Source: Pyralis farinalis (lineage: Eukaryota; Arthropoda; Insecta; Lepidoptera; Pyralidae). From it: 64,000 nt of DNA. The first letter of the stretch is position 1. Each line of letters begins with the position of its first letter. The stretch is from assembly GCA_947507595.1 (NCBI GenBank), contig OX382275.1, forward strand, positions 23,942,568-24,006,567, in the 5' to 3' direction. The translations under genes were made by a program, and so were the position numbers. Shown here in pieces: positions 23,375 through 36,300 of this stretch. Under the pieces are notes generated by a model, which worked only from the letters and a program-made list of their open reading frames with translations, had not been told where the DNA came from and did not search any database.

Positions 23375-23690
23375 ACGGGTCAGATCTGCCCAATCTCTTT
23401 TGGTAGAAATTTGGCAACGCAACTATCTTTCATAGTTCACGAAGTTTATATTATCGTGGTAATCGCCTGATTTAGTACCGGCTTTAAATAAAAGAAGGGC
23501 ATTGGGTACAAATCCAACTTCGGACCCAGCGTGAACGATTACTACACGCTGCCCTTTTGAAATTGGTTTCTTTAAACCCTGAGTTGATCCATCTGTACAC
23601 GAGCTGCTACTTGCATGTGATGTGTCGACATAGGACTCATCGGTGTATATTGTGCCTTCCTTCTTGCCTGTTTTTGGTTATTTGAGGGAA
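23375..23690 (-). pseudogene. Central part of the same Tc1-like transposase
   Basis: Minus-strand pieces read KEGTIYTDESYV (first catalytic Asp), then SKGQRVVIVHAGSEVGFVP, LFKAGTKSGDYHDNINFVNY and an in-frame stop. In related DDE_3 proteins this leads into the segment found at 22440. The two parts are therefore one transposase interrupted by about 950 bp. Confidence 0.7.
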
Positions 23691-23996
23691 GGAATCGAAT
23701 GTTGATTTTTTTTAATTAACAGCTTTCGATTATTTTATGTTTTTTTTTTCCATCGGAAGCTTAAATCATTCAAAATTCTCAGTTTGCTATGAATTTGTTG
23801 GAATTCTTTTTGTTGCTTGTTTAAATTTAAACATGTTATTTATATCTATGTGAATTCACAAAATCGTAAATGTAGTTAGTATACATCGATGAGTTAATAC
23901 CATAAAGATTTTAATTAATTAACTCACAAGTATGATTATGTTGCACCTAATACACTGGTTACAAATCCACTGTCTTCCTTTCCGTTTGTGCTTTCT

Positions 23997-24270
23997 ACCT
24001 ATTGTACAATGGGCTGTTCTTCTTATGTGTTGAGTTGTTCGATATTATGCCAACAGCTTCCTTTACAATAACAACAGGCATAGATCCTGTGAGGATTCAC
24101 ATACTTGAACCGTAATGCTAGCGTCTATACTTCAAAAAAATTAAAAATACTTTTACAGGGACGGCACCGTAAGAGTGGTGCTTATGTTGCAAATGGCTAC
24201 GATAACTGGTTACTGAAAGGCAGGTTGTATGCTTGTTTGCCAAACTTAAATAATAACTTATTTGTAAACG
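23997..24270 (+). mobile_element. Jockey-type LINE 3' fragment with internal deletion
   Basis: The text attgtacaatgggctgttc, gagttgttcgatattatgcc and cagcttcctttacaat follows the LINE at 55.99-56.06 kb. It then jumps to the tail (acagggacggcacc, tggctacgataactggttac, gtatgcttgtttgcc). Confidence 0.7.
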
Positions 24271-24279
24271 GGTTGACAG

Positions 24280-24955
24280 GGAGTAAATGAAAACATTTGA
24301 AGTTGAATCTTTAATATTTATTTCGCAATTTGATTGACGATAAAATCGTGATAGTAAGTACAGCGTGAGAAATAGATAATGTATTACAAACTCGCTGTTG
24401 TGATAAACATAACATAATCAAGATGTAAAATGAAAACATAAACAATAGTTAGACAACTTGAAAATTCTTAATTTAAATGAAACATTGGAGTTTAGAACGA
24501 TATAAAAAGTGATAATATATTATTTGTATTGTTGTATGGTATGTCGCAGCAACATTAGGCAGTAATTCGAATAATTAAGATATTATCCACACAGTATCTA
24601 TATTTGAGCAGTAAAAGGCACGTTTGGATTTAAACAGTTTATTTAAATCAATATGGCGGTATAATCCTTTTCTTTTGATAGTAATAAACATGTCAAATAT
24701 TATGTTAGTGTGTATTGTCTATGTAACGTATTCATGTTATCTGTATACTGTACATTATATTTACAAAAACAGTTAAACGTGCAATCAAACGATAAACATA
24801 ATATATATAGGATGCCCTAGAAATTATAGTCATAACTAGTGTTATTCTACTTATTATTGACCACGAGATTTATAGAGCTTCGAAACGGTGAAAAATTAAT
24901 GTCTTTAATTATAACTAAAGGCCGGCAAAGTTGTCAAATCTCTCATATTTTGTTT
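24280..24955. other. Gene-free AT-rich stretch
   Basis: I see no exon, repeat family or long reading frame with coding character here. Confidence 0.5.
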
Positions 24956-24956
24956 T

Positions 24957-25930
24957 CATCAAAGCAGCCCGTCTGGGGAAGTCCCTATACCTCTACCAGA
25001 AAAACACAGCCAAATAACAATTCCCTAGAGGGTTGTGTTCCTGCGCGGGAGTGAGGACACCAGTAAGCTCCCAAGGAGTTGCTGTGTAAGCAGCAGAGGA
25101 GGCATCGTGCGAGTGATATTTAATATATTACAAGCGTTATTTAATATATTACAAGCGTTAATAGGCTAGGGCGCTTTACATCAAGTGGGCCGTATGCATA
25201 GATAACAGAAACAACGGGAGATGTGACGAGGGGGCGTGGTTGGTGTCGCCGCAATATGCTCAAAACGAGAACATTGCCAAGAACAGTTAGTTAGTTGCAA
25301 TCAAGTTCGATTGAGATACGTTGCTCCTTGTTTTAGCAAAATGCCAAGTTGTGCTGTTGCCTTTTTGCAAAAATAGAAGTGCAGTGGTTAACTTTAAATC
25401 AAATGGAATCACTTATCACCTATTAGTACAAATAATATTACGTTTTATAAGCATAAATAGAGAATTAATTTCAAAAATTCTCTGACGCCATTTCTACCAT
25501 GGCCTTACCACGATACAAATTATAAATATCAAATTTCTCATTCTTAATCATACATTGCTTTTCTACCATTACGCAGTCGCCACCGCTCGTTTACCAACAC
25601 GCAATGTAAAGTGAGTAATATTATTCGTTCACTGTGTGTACAGTTTCGAGATACGGCCGCTTGTTTCTGCCGCTTTATAAATGTAGTAGTGCGTGCTTAC
25701 TTGGGTGTTGTTTAAATAAACATCCAATGACAGCGTCTTAACAAATGTGTGTCGTTGTACTTGTGTGCGTAGAATGATATTTTTTATTTATTTAAGTGTG
25801 TGAGTGTTTTATGGTGGGGTGAAACTCGGCGACAACCGTCCCTGTGTAAACTCGCGTGGTATGTCACATCTCCCATTGTTTCTGTTATCTATGGCCGTAT
25901 GCCTCCCGAGTCCCGACGTAGTATTAAAAA
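24957..25930 (+). mobile_element. 5'-truncated SINE-A interrupted by a DNA transposon
   Basis: The SINE body starts at catcaaagcagcccgtctgg (about 24957) and runs to ggccgtatgc (25188-25197). It resumes after the insertion with a second ggccgtatgc (25893-25902), then ctcccgag..gacgtagtatt and an A-run. A 21-base unit (atttaatatattacaagcgtt) is tandemly duplicated at about 25117-25158. Confidence 0.9.
25198..25892. mobile_element. Non-autonomous TIR transposon with a THAP-domain remnant
   Basis: The 695-bp element has 30-bp terminal inverted repeats with one mismatch (25198-25227 and 25863-25892; outermost bases atagataacagaaacaa). It is flanked by a perfect 10-bp direct repeat, ggccgtatgc, which belongs to the host SINE. 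From ATG 25341 it encodes MPSCAV and then, after one frameshift, FCKNRSAVVNFKSNGITYH. This is the start of a THAP zinc finger (C-x4-C spacing, GI.YH). The coding region then stops. THAP domains occur in P-element-like, Kolobok and some other transposases; the 10-bp duplication does not fit the TTAA of Kolobok or the 8 bp usual for P elements. Confidence 0.8.
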
Positions 25931-27240
25931 AAATGTGCAGCTGTAGCTCTGCCGCGGTATGAGATATTTATTTAATTTTGAATAGATTGTCTGAAGTATA
26001 AGATAAATGGATATCTTTGAGGGAGCCGATGTTTTTTTTTGATACCGGTCCCATACTGAAAGTTTGTTCATATTAATCAGTAGATTACACCATTTCGTCT
26101 TGCCCATAATTTCTGGGACAGTCCGTATAAGACTTTATAACTTACTTTCAAAATTATACCAAAATATATTTTTCTGTTATAATTATACATACAATCGTAA
26201 TAATTACGCGTAATTGAATAAAAATCAAATGTAATAAAATAACATTTATTTGGAAAAGTACATACGATCGCGCCTGTCTCCCTTTATGGCAGGCAGAGAC
26301 CATGGAAACTCTGCTTTGTAAAAATAAAAGATAATGGCAAAGGGCACAGTTATTGTGGGTAGATAGGAATGGGAAAATGTGATAGAATAAACTGTTAGAA
26401 ACAAATGTGGTACAAATATTCTGCCATCCACAATAACAGCGTCCATGATTAAATTATATATTTAACATTTGTAACAACAAGGGCTTGAATTTCGAGTCTT
26501 ATCAGATGGTAACACCAGAAATATTAGCAATTTAAAATTATCGTTTAACGTGTAACATGAAATGTTTTATTCAAAGTAGACCTTGCATCATCTTTGTATA
26601 TAATTCCGCTCAATGTTGTCGATGAAAGTGAGCGATACAAAATCATAATTAAAGGGGTAAATATGATATATCGCTTACGTTCATCAATCCATTTTTTTTC
26701 TATTTATAAATGATATCTATACATATATGTAAATATAGCGGGATCGAGGGTTGTATCTGGGATTACTTTAGCAATAGTGCTACACCTGGATTCTACTCTC
26801 GATACAAAAGTGAAATAAGGTATTTTTAACATTTTGTACGGTGTTTGTATGCCTGGTTACTTTTATCTAGTTACTCTTATTTAACGGTTTATTTGGGCTA
26901 CCTTTATCTGTTCGTCATAACATCAGGAGTATCAATACAAACCTTATTTCTATGAATACAGTTATCCGATGACAGTGGTTGTTGCTTCCTGATGGCACAT
27001 CTGTTCCTTCAAGGCCACTTCTCCTCTGTCAAGTTTCTAGTTACACTTCGGGGTATCGCGTTAGATTATTCACTTAATGAAATACGTTTCATTATTATAA
27101 TCAATACAGGAGAAATATCTATGTACTGAAATTATCACATACGCCATTACACACGAGGAAATTTGTAGTTACATTTCTGCAAACATTTTGGTTATAGTCG
27201 ATATTACAAGTACGATGCAGTTGTACAATTAAATATGTAT
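25931..27240. other. Gene-free intergenic stretch
   Basis: AT-rich sequence with scattered short frames. I see no splice-supported exon or recognisable element before the 3' end of the SRP receptor gene. Confidence 0.5.
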
Positions 27241-27243
27241 ATA

Positions 27244-27249
27244 TTTATT
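27244..27249 (-). promoter_or_regulatory. Poly(A) signal of the SRP receptor alpha gene
   Basis: The complement reads AATAAA, about 150 bases past the stop codon at 27399-27397. Confidence 0.6.
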
Positions 27250-27396
27250 CCAAAAGAAGAAAGATTGAATAGATTAGGTACTAAACAGTGTACAATTTGT
27301 AAAAGATAAACAATATATTGAGTAATATAAAGCTAAGAAAAGACCACACTTCATGTGTAATGGCATAAGCAGCAATTAGCGACATATCGTGAGACA

Positions 27397-30300
27397 TTAT
27401 TTCATCAGCGCATGTACAACAGCGTTTGCGTTCAGCGCTTTCAAATCAGTATAAGTCTGGCCAGTACCCACAAACACTATAGGCTGGCCTGTGATATATG
27501 TCATAGAGATAGCCGCACCGACTTTATCGTCAATAGTATCGAATTTAGTCAAAACAATGCCGTCGATCATGTGCGGATTGCTCGAGGAGCTGTGGTCAGC
27601 TAACGCTTGGTTAAATTTGACGAGTTGGTCGACCGCTTCGTTGCCGACTAGAGCCTCGCCGACGAAGAGCACCATGTCTGGTTCGTTGACTTTGATGAGT
27701 TTGGCTAGTGCCCGCATGAGGGGTTCGTTGTCCTGCATGCGGCCGGCGGTGTCTATCAAAACCACGTCGATCTTGCAGTCGGATGCGTATTTTATCGCCT
27801 CCATTGCTATACCGGCGGCGTCTTTGCCTGCAAACATATTACTATTTTTACACATTTTTATTTAGAAAATAAGTTCTTTTGTGAATTCCATTGCACACGG
27901 CAAAATATCATATGTGCATATGTACGACAAACTTGGTAATGAACTCAACAACGTGATCGTACTCGAATACGAATTTTATCTATGCAACTAGAGTAACAAA
28001 TGATTTTAAATGAATGTGCGTCACGCTTGATTTTCCTATAAAAATATAATCGAAAGTTAAAAAAGGTAAATATGACCCTTTCGCATTATTGGCATCTTGT
28101 TGTTTGTGCTGAATATATCATACGTCTTGCGACTGTATACAGAATGATGATTCTGAATTAACTTTTATTAATTGTTCCAAATCTCATTCACACCCAGTAA
28201 CAAAAAAAAATATCCAGAGTTGTTATTTGACTGCAGTTATCTGTGAGGGGAGGTAATTCTCGAGTCGGGTTGCTTTAATGCATCCTACATCTCTTAAACA
28301 ATACCACCCAGACCAAGTTCACCCAATTGAAGTTTGATTAGTAAGATAACACAGTACATACCGCCTTGTTGCATAATAGGTTTTCATATTTTACTATTTT
28401 TTAAGAAATTTCCTGTAAAATTATTATGTAAATAAAGCTTATTCTATCTATCTATCTATCTATCTATCATACATATTGATCTAATGAAGAATATTAAAAA
28501 TAAACGTACCGTATCCCTTCTCATAGAGATGCACCATCTTGCGACCCGCATGTCGCGAATCCGGGTGCAGTGCGTTCAAGTGTCTCGAGTGCGTGCGCAG
28601 CTGCTCGACCGCGCCCGCACGGAACGTGTCGCACGCCGCGATCAGCACTGACATGTCGTTCTCGATCAGCCAGAAACAGATTTTGGCCAGGTTCGTGGAC
28701 TTACCCACGCCGTTCACCTGGTCACATAGTACAATGTTTTCACTAACATATATTTAAACTTTTTGTTTACATATCGCACTTCACCGCGTAAACAAAATCA
28801 TTAGCAATCAATATTTGCCAGCAGAAATCATTGAGCACAGAAAGCTATCCATATATACAGCTAATACATATGAACGTAATAGCTGCAGCTCGCGACTTTG
28901 TCACGCGTATCCCGGCATCGCGTGGGAACCGCTTTTTCTTATTTTTTTTTCTTTTTACTCGTCTTCTAAGTGTCATTAATCTAAGGTAAGGGAACCGCTT
29001 TTTCTTACTTTTTTCTTTTTCCTCGACTTCTAAGTGTAGTCTAAGGTAAGAGATCCGCCTTTTCTTACTTTCCTTTTTCCTCGACTTCGGAAACAACGTT
29101 ATTTTTAACCTCCCTTATTTATTTTACATGCGCTAAAGGAGATGCTGTTTCACAATACAATAAACACGTTATTCTGCTCTTTTCATATTCATAAATTACA
29201 CAAAACATTCAGTGCGCCTATGTATAACATTCCTACGAGAATCGGAAATATTCTTACTGAAAACTTCGTCACGTCTCTATGGCAAGCAACAGAGCGCAAC
29301 ATATGACAGTGGCCAGTATATACAGTAAACAATAAAGAACAGTATTACAGTATATAAACAAATTACATATTATGTAATTTTCAAAATTTACAAAAGTAAT
29401 CTCCATTAAACAAACCCCACAAAAGGCCATGATGTAGGGCCTGCCTTCCTGCTTGGCATGGATGCAATCGCGCAGTATGTCCACTCGGCGCTTCGGCGAC
29501 AGGATCTGGACGAGCGACTCTGTCAGCGTCGTCTTCACAGTCTTGGCTACGCTGTCGAATGTTCCCAATACCTGCACGATACATTTATTTAATACCAAAT
29601 TGTGTGGTAAACAAGTATTCAGCCAGTCCAAATACGTCAGCTTCTGGATAATCGGTTCGTAATTAAAGTTCGAAATAAATGAATTCATAGCGAAGCGAAA
29701 GCGAAAAGAAATTACAAAATTTCTTCGGATTAAAGAATTTTTGTAATTTATTTGGATTAAATTCGCTATGAATTCATTGGTTTTATTAAGAGTTGATTTC
29801 CCCTCTTTCTTTGTGTTTGAAGCTATGCACTAAACAGCTCGGTACTTTAATACCATGCATTTCGTATAAATTGAATACGCTTTGATTGATTCAGTAGTAG
29901 TACGCGAATTACCATTAAACGCGTATTCAAATACCCACTATTTACCATTAATCGTATAACCATTTTACCAGTTTTATAATAAGTGACTTGTATTTAGTAG
30001 TTTCACCCGTCGGACAGCTGCGACTGTATTGTCATTAAACTTCTTGTTCAATGACATTTTAGTGGTAATGTGTGATAGGCTTGTTATATAATAAAAATAT
30101 CCATATAAATGCGAAACCCACCTTTCCTTCCAGCTTGGTAGCAACAGAGTCGCAGAGTTTGTTGGAAATATCAGCCGCAACGTTCTTAGCGATGAGATGG
30201 TCACGCATTTTGTCGAGCACTGGTCGCATTGTCTCTTCGGACAGGGCCTTAGATCCCACCAGACCTGTATATACGAGTGTGTGTGAATTTCTAAACTAGT

Positions 30301-33300
30301 AAAATTCGAGAAGGAAACGAGAAAAATCTGATGTTAATACTTATTTCAGTATATACATCAGACTATCTCGCTTCATTTTCGAATCCCACTAAGTAAATGA
30401 TGATAAAATATAAGTAAATGTAATTAAATGAAATTCATTCAGTTTTTCACGGGAATTAGGAGAATGATTAAAAAAATAAAACGTCGGATGCAAACAAACG
30501 TACTGCTTACCTGATGTAAAGTAGTTACAGTATTTCCTGTATAGCAGCGTTACACTATGAACGTTAAAATATAGGAAGTATCGTCCGCCTCTTGCTACCC
30601 TTCCTGCCAACACAGCAACTCCTTAGAGAGCTTACTGGTAACACCACTCGCAAGAACTCAATATAGTGGTTGTTATTTGACTGCAGTTTTTTTTGTGAGA
30701 TGGAGGTACTTCCCGAGTTAGTTGCTTTGATGCACCCTACCCCTCTTAAAACACCCAGACCGTTCACTACAAACAGACACGTTCATACATACAAATGCTT
30801 GTCCTGTATGGAAATCGATCCCACATGAAGCCAAACCATGGTTAAAGTAACCATTGGCAACCAAATGACCACAGAGCTCTTCAAAACAAATAGAAAATAC
30901 GTCGATTACAGACACATACCTACAGCTTAATCATCTGCGCCATTGCTTTGGCACAGGACCTTCTTTGTCTATCATCTACTTGCTTATACACACAATAAAA
31001 TCATGGCAGAGTTAAGTTTGTACATGAAATATTTGTTTTAAATAAGTAGCTGGACTCTAATATGCGCACAGACGCCATATAGCCATTTACTTTTTGTCTG
31101 TCTATCTGATTTCAATGATATAGAGTGCTGACCTGGGATTTACGCTACCACTCTGTCATGTAACACCTATATATAAATCTAGGCTACTTTTTATCCCAGG
31201 AACATGTAGGATTCGTACGAAAATTTGATAAACCAAACTTCACGCAAGCGTTCCCGTGGAGTTTGGAGTAAGATATAAATTTGTACCTTTGAAAATGCTG
31301 AACATGCCACCGGTTTTCTTGGGGCTTGGCTGAGCATCGGGCTGCTCGTCTTCACTGCTGCTTTCTTCAGATTCCACTTCCAGGTCACGAATAGCCCCTG
31401 TCATTTGGCCAACCAACTGAAATAAATGTACCGTTGATAGTGTCAAATTCGAATTAAATAATGTGCTAAATTCCCTAAAATAAAGTCTCAAAACATCTAC
31501 GTAAAGTAACTTATTCAACTTTCAACAAATATAAATAACGATGGTTCAGCACAATAATATTTCATTTGAGTAGCTTACTAATATTTGTATACGAGTATTT
31601 TCGTAATGGATCTCCAGTAACTCTAATTCTACTACGGATGTACCCATTTCTGAATCTATCGCGAGAGAGATTCGTATCCATCGCAACCAACGAAAGCTTT
31701 CGCGAGATAACTTGTCTGTGCCGTAAGTTATCTGGGAACACACACTGGTCGAAGACTTGTCTGGGGACATTGAGATAGATAGACTTTATTTGCATAATAG
31801 TAGTTACAAAAAAATTAAGTAACAAGGCGGCCTTATTGCAAAAAGTAGTCAATCAAGGTATTTTGGGCGAGAAAATTTATCACAATTTCTCGAACACTGT
31901 CGTCAATTCGAGTTGGTGTTGAGTTCGACGAAAGACGCTTTCTAAAAGAATTCATGCCATTACGCTCATTTAATTAACAAAGTGACTTATTAATGACAAC
32001 ATAAAAACGAGAATGAATGAATCGTTTGTGTTTAGTCTAAACAATACGTGAACTTAAACCACGAGTTATGTATAACTAGACTAGTGTAGATAGGTGTACA
32101 CTGGCTGCAAACACAAACCTGCGTATCTGGGTTGATTTTATCATCAGCGTCCTCAGGTTTGTCAGTGCTGAAGTCCAGCGAGGGCAGGTCACGGGAGTCG
32201 CCGCCCAGGGCCCACACGCGTGGCTGCTTCACTCTCTCCTCCACCTTAGGGCTCTTTGTCACCTTCGGGGATTTTCTGAATAGACATTATGTATTTGTAT
32301 CATTTACACAAATATCTAACTTATTAGCTAAAAATTTAAAACTACAAGATGTCTTTAAAATATTTCCATTTGAAATAATAATATGTTATTTCATCAGAAG
32401 CAACTTGGCTGGGTATATCCAGCATACAGAAAACAATACACAAAAAACAACTCGCTAGAGGTAGTGTTCTTACGAGTACGTTACCAATGCGTTCCTAAGA
32501 AGTTACTGCATTAGCAGCAAGGATAGCAACGCGGTCATTACTCCTTTTACGTAAGCCGTATGCTTTTTGTCACTTAGTATCGATATAAAAAGATATCAGT
32601 GTATATAGCTACTGTAACTACTTACCATAACACGGCTTCTTATCGAATGGTATAAAAATGTTCGTCCGGTATAGTGTTCTAAGAATAAGAAAATATCATA
32701 ATCATCGAACGTTTTCTTGTCTCTACAAAGCCATCAAAACTCCACAAAGTTTCCACAAAGTAACACATTTAAATACAAAATTTGGCATAGAAACGTAATA
32801 TGCTGTGTCAGTCAGCATGTTGTATCACTATGGTGAATTTCATGTTTGTACGTACAATACTTTCTAAGATAAATACAGGTGACAGACACAAACAAACATC
32901 AGGAGTAAATACCAACTAAATCATTGAATTGTAAAAACATCACGATTTAAATAAACGAGCACATCAATCATCGGTCGTATACAATAGAAGTCATCTATTG
33001 TATACGAATTGGAACAGTTCATGTCTGAGTGCGAACTGGATGTCTAAAGAGCCCTAGAACCTAGACCACTTTTATTGTTTTGAGAGAACACCTTCCCTAT
33101 GACGTTCTTTAAACATTCGCAAGATCATTTAGCCGCTCGTCTACTAAGGAGACTTGATAAGTAATAGTTACTTACATTAGACTGCAGATTTTTTTTTTAT
33201 ATAACGTCGGGAGGCATAGGAGCATACGGTCCACATGATATAAAGCAGTTACTGTAGCCAATGAACGCTTGTAATACATTAAATATCACTACCATGCCTC

Positions 33301-36300
33301 CTCTGCTGCTAACACTGCAACACTTACTAGTGACCTCATTCACACGCAGGAACACGACAACCCTCTAAGGAGTTGTTATTTGGCTGCAGTTTTCTGTGAG
33401 GTAGCTACCCCAGACGAGCTGCTTAGATGCGCCCAAGAACATCAGGATAGCCACAAAAAAGAATTGATACGTGAATGATCTTTGCATTTGTCCTTTTAAA
33501 CACAAGTACCGTTAAAGAAACTACTGCACAATTTTTATGTCACTATCACTAACTACACTTCATCTACTAAGTAATCAAAACAAATTTATGACACACTATC
33601 GACAAGGAAATAACGTCTGGAAAGCCCATATGTCGACATGTCAAGGAAACAAGGCACTATATAATAGGATAGAATAGAGAACCATCAAAATGCAGCAATG
33701 ATGTTACGATGTTATGAGAATCTTTACCGGCTGTTTACCTAAAATTGGCACCTACAACACACTTTGACATATTACGCTAATGTGTACATACAGTATGCAC
33801 GCTTGTGTGTGCTGTCAATCTCCTACGCACATAAGCATCGTCGCGAACGAGAGTAACAGAAACTTTTTGTGTGGCGTATGCAGTGCAACATCATGACGTG
33901 TGCTTATTTATACACAGACACAACACAGCTACAACGTGTCAATGTGGTACATGCCAGCTTTTTGTAACCGACCTGTAGTAACACAACAGGAATAAGGCCG
34001 TCCCAAGTTGAGTGTTTTAATAAGGCATGAACGCTACGACCACAAACAAAATGATACTAGCTAAAAAGAAGCCTTTGGAAAGGCCATCATCAGCTATCTG
34101 CCAGTGAAAGTCCCGTCAAAATCGGTCCAGCCGTTTCAGAGATTAGCCGGAACAGACAACAGACAAAAATTGAAAAAAAATATATATATCGGTATATGTA
34201 CCGCGTATACATAAGCATTTAATAAAAAGCGGTTATTTCAATATTACAAACAGACACTCCAATTTTATTTATCTGTATAGAGTATAGATTGAGAGGCATA
34301 TAACCCACCTTATGTAAAGTGATTAGTGTAACCTATGGACGCTTGCAATTTAGGAAGGATCGCTCGCGGTTCCATCTCTGCTGCTAGCAGATCATCCTTT
34401 GATTCGAATACAGCTACTCCTTAAGAGCTTACTGGTAACCTCATTCACTCGCAGGTGTATAGGAGTTGTTATTTGACTGCGGTTCTCTGCGAGGTAGGGT
34501 GTTTCCCCAGTAGAGCTGCTTTTAATGCACTCTACCTCTCTTTAGCGTGTCTGTTAATATTAACGAATTTGTGTGGAATGATCCGAAATGATCTGCCAGA
34601 GGTGTAGGTATATTTCTCATATCAACGCAAACGCAGTAGTAACGTAAGTCCGTAAAACACTACGAGGCGTAACAACGACAGGCGTAATGATATATACCTA
34701 TGTAACGTGCTGTCTTACTCTGTAGGTATGCAACATCCTGAAACCGAAGTAGAGATTCACCTTGTTTCATTTATTTAGGGCGAGACAGCACGTTATCTTA
34801 CTATATAATAGGGGTTAAAGTAGAAATTGCCGTTTTATAGTAATAGATACTATAATTGACATTAAACCTTCAAGGTGCGAGATTTTCGAGTGAAACTTTT
34901 TTCACATGATACCTATGAGGTTTTTCTTTAAAAAATGTGCAACATTAGATTTTAGAATTTCAATTATTACGACGTTCACGACGAGCTCGGTGGCTCAGTC
35001 CTGAGTGACGCGACTTTGACACCAACGCTCGTGGGTTCGATTCCCACACAAGGCAAACATTTGTGTGCATGAACATGTCTGTTTGCAAGCAGCCCGTCTG
35101 GGGAAGTACCTCCACCTCACAGAAAACCGCAGCCAAATAATAACTCCCTAGAGGGTTGTTGTGTTCCTGCGTGTGAGTGAGGTCACCAGTAAGCTCCCAA
35201 GGAGTTGCTGTGTAAGCAGCAGAGGAGGCATCGCGCGAGTGTTAATTAATATATCTCAAGCATTAATAGGCTACAGTACCCGCTTTACACCATGTGGGCC
35301 GTATGCTTGTATGTCTCCCGACGTAGTATAAAAAAATGCTATAAACATATGTACATGGCTAAATATGTAATGCATCTTATTGGTATAGAACATAGAAATG
35401 ACACATGATTAAGGATAGACAAAACCGTAGCCTTAAAAAATCATCTCGTGTAAGCAGCAACTTAATCTATATATATATATATATAAAACAAAGTCGTGTT
35501 AGTTACACCATTTATAACTCAAGAACGGCTGGATCGATTTTTATGATTTTTGTGTTTTTGGATTTGTCTTCGTCGGGAATAGGATAATAAGTATTAAAAG
35601 AATTTATACCATCTAATAAGTTAACACACCATTTATTGATCCTGAGGCGGTTCGAAGTTCGTCGGGTCAGCTAGTTGTTTATAAATTATAATAAACATTG
35701 AAGTTTTGACCTTTTCAGGGTGCATTTTTTATCGAAGTCGAGTTTTACTTTGTTAATAATTTTTTTGAGTAGGTGGCAAAAATATTTCTTTGGTAGAAAG
35801 TACAGATCAAAATAAAAAGCGATCCACTAAATCGATATAAATACCAGTACCAGCTCTTACGACAACAGACCTCACTTTGAGCATCATCCCACTTACTTGC
35901 TACTTCTTCTTATGTCAACCCGTTTACATTTCCATTAGGATTGGTGAGGTTCGCTACCTAAGCCTAAGGGTTTGGCGAGGATACTGAGTTTCACCAAATA
36001 CGGATATCCCTCTGGTAAAATCAGACCTTTCTTAGGTTAGTTCTTTTGAATACTATATATAATTTCTTGGATGAGCGAGTTTTTCTCACGATGTTTTCCT
36101 TCACCGCCGAGCAAGTGATAATTACAAATTTGTACATCATCCTAACCACCTGTCATGGGGCAAATACGAAAGATGCAAAAGTCCACGGGATTATGTAAAA
36201 GAAAATCTTACATGTTACAAAAACAATCTATCATGAATACAGAAGCATTACATAATAATATTTGCCAAGTTATTGAAGCTGCACTTCTGGTAACTGATAA

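Noticed and set aside
27491..27865. A 124-codon plus-strand frame.
   Set aside because: It is the antisense shadow of the SRPRA GTPase exon.
28845..29096. A Lys/Arg-rich repetitive protein (KKRFPYLRL-type repeats).
   Set aside because: The frame is produced by a 58-bp tandem repeat inside SRPRA intron 8.
34060..34190. A LINE 3' UTR-like stretch (ccagccgtttcagagattag).
   Set aside because: It feels familiar from insect repeats, but nothing else in the window supports borders or a family.
34700..34800. A short inverted pair (taacgtgctgtc / gacagcacgtta) as a transposon.
   Set aside because: The arms are only 12 bases and the enclosed sequence and flanks show no target duplication.
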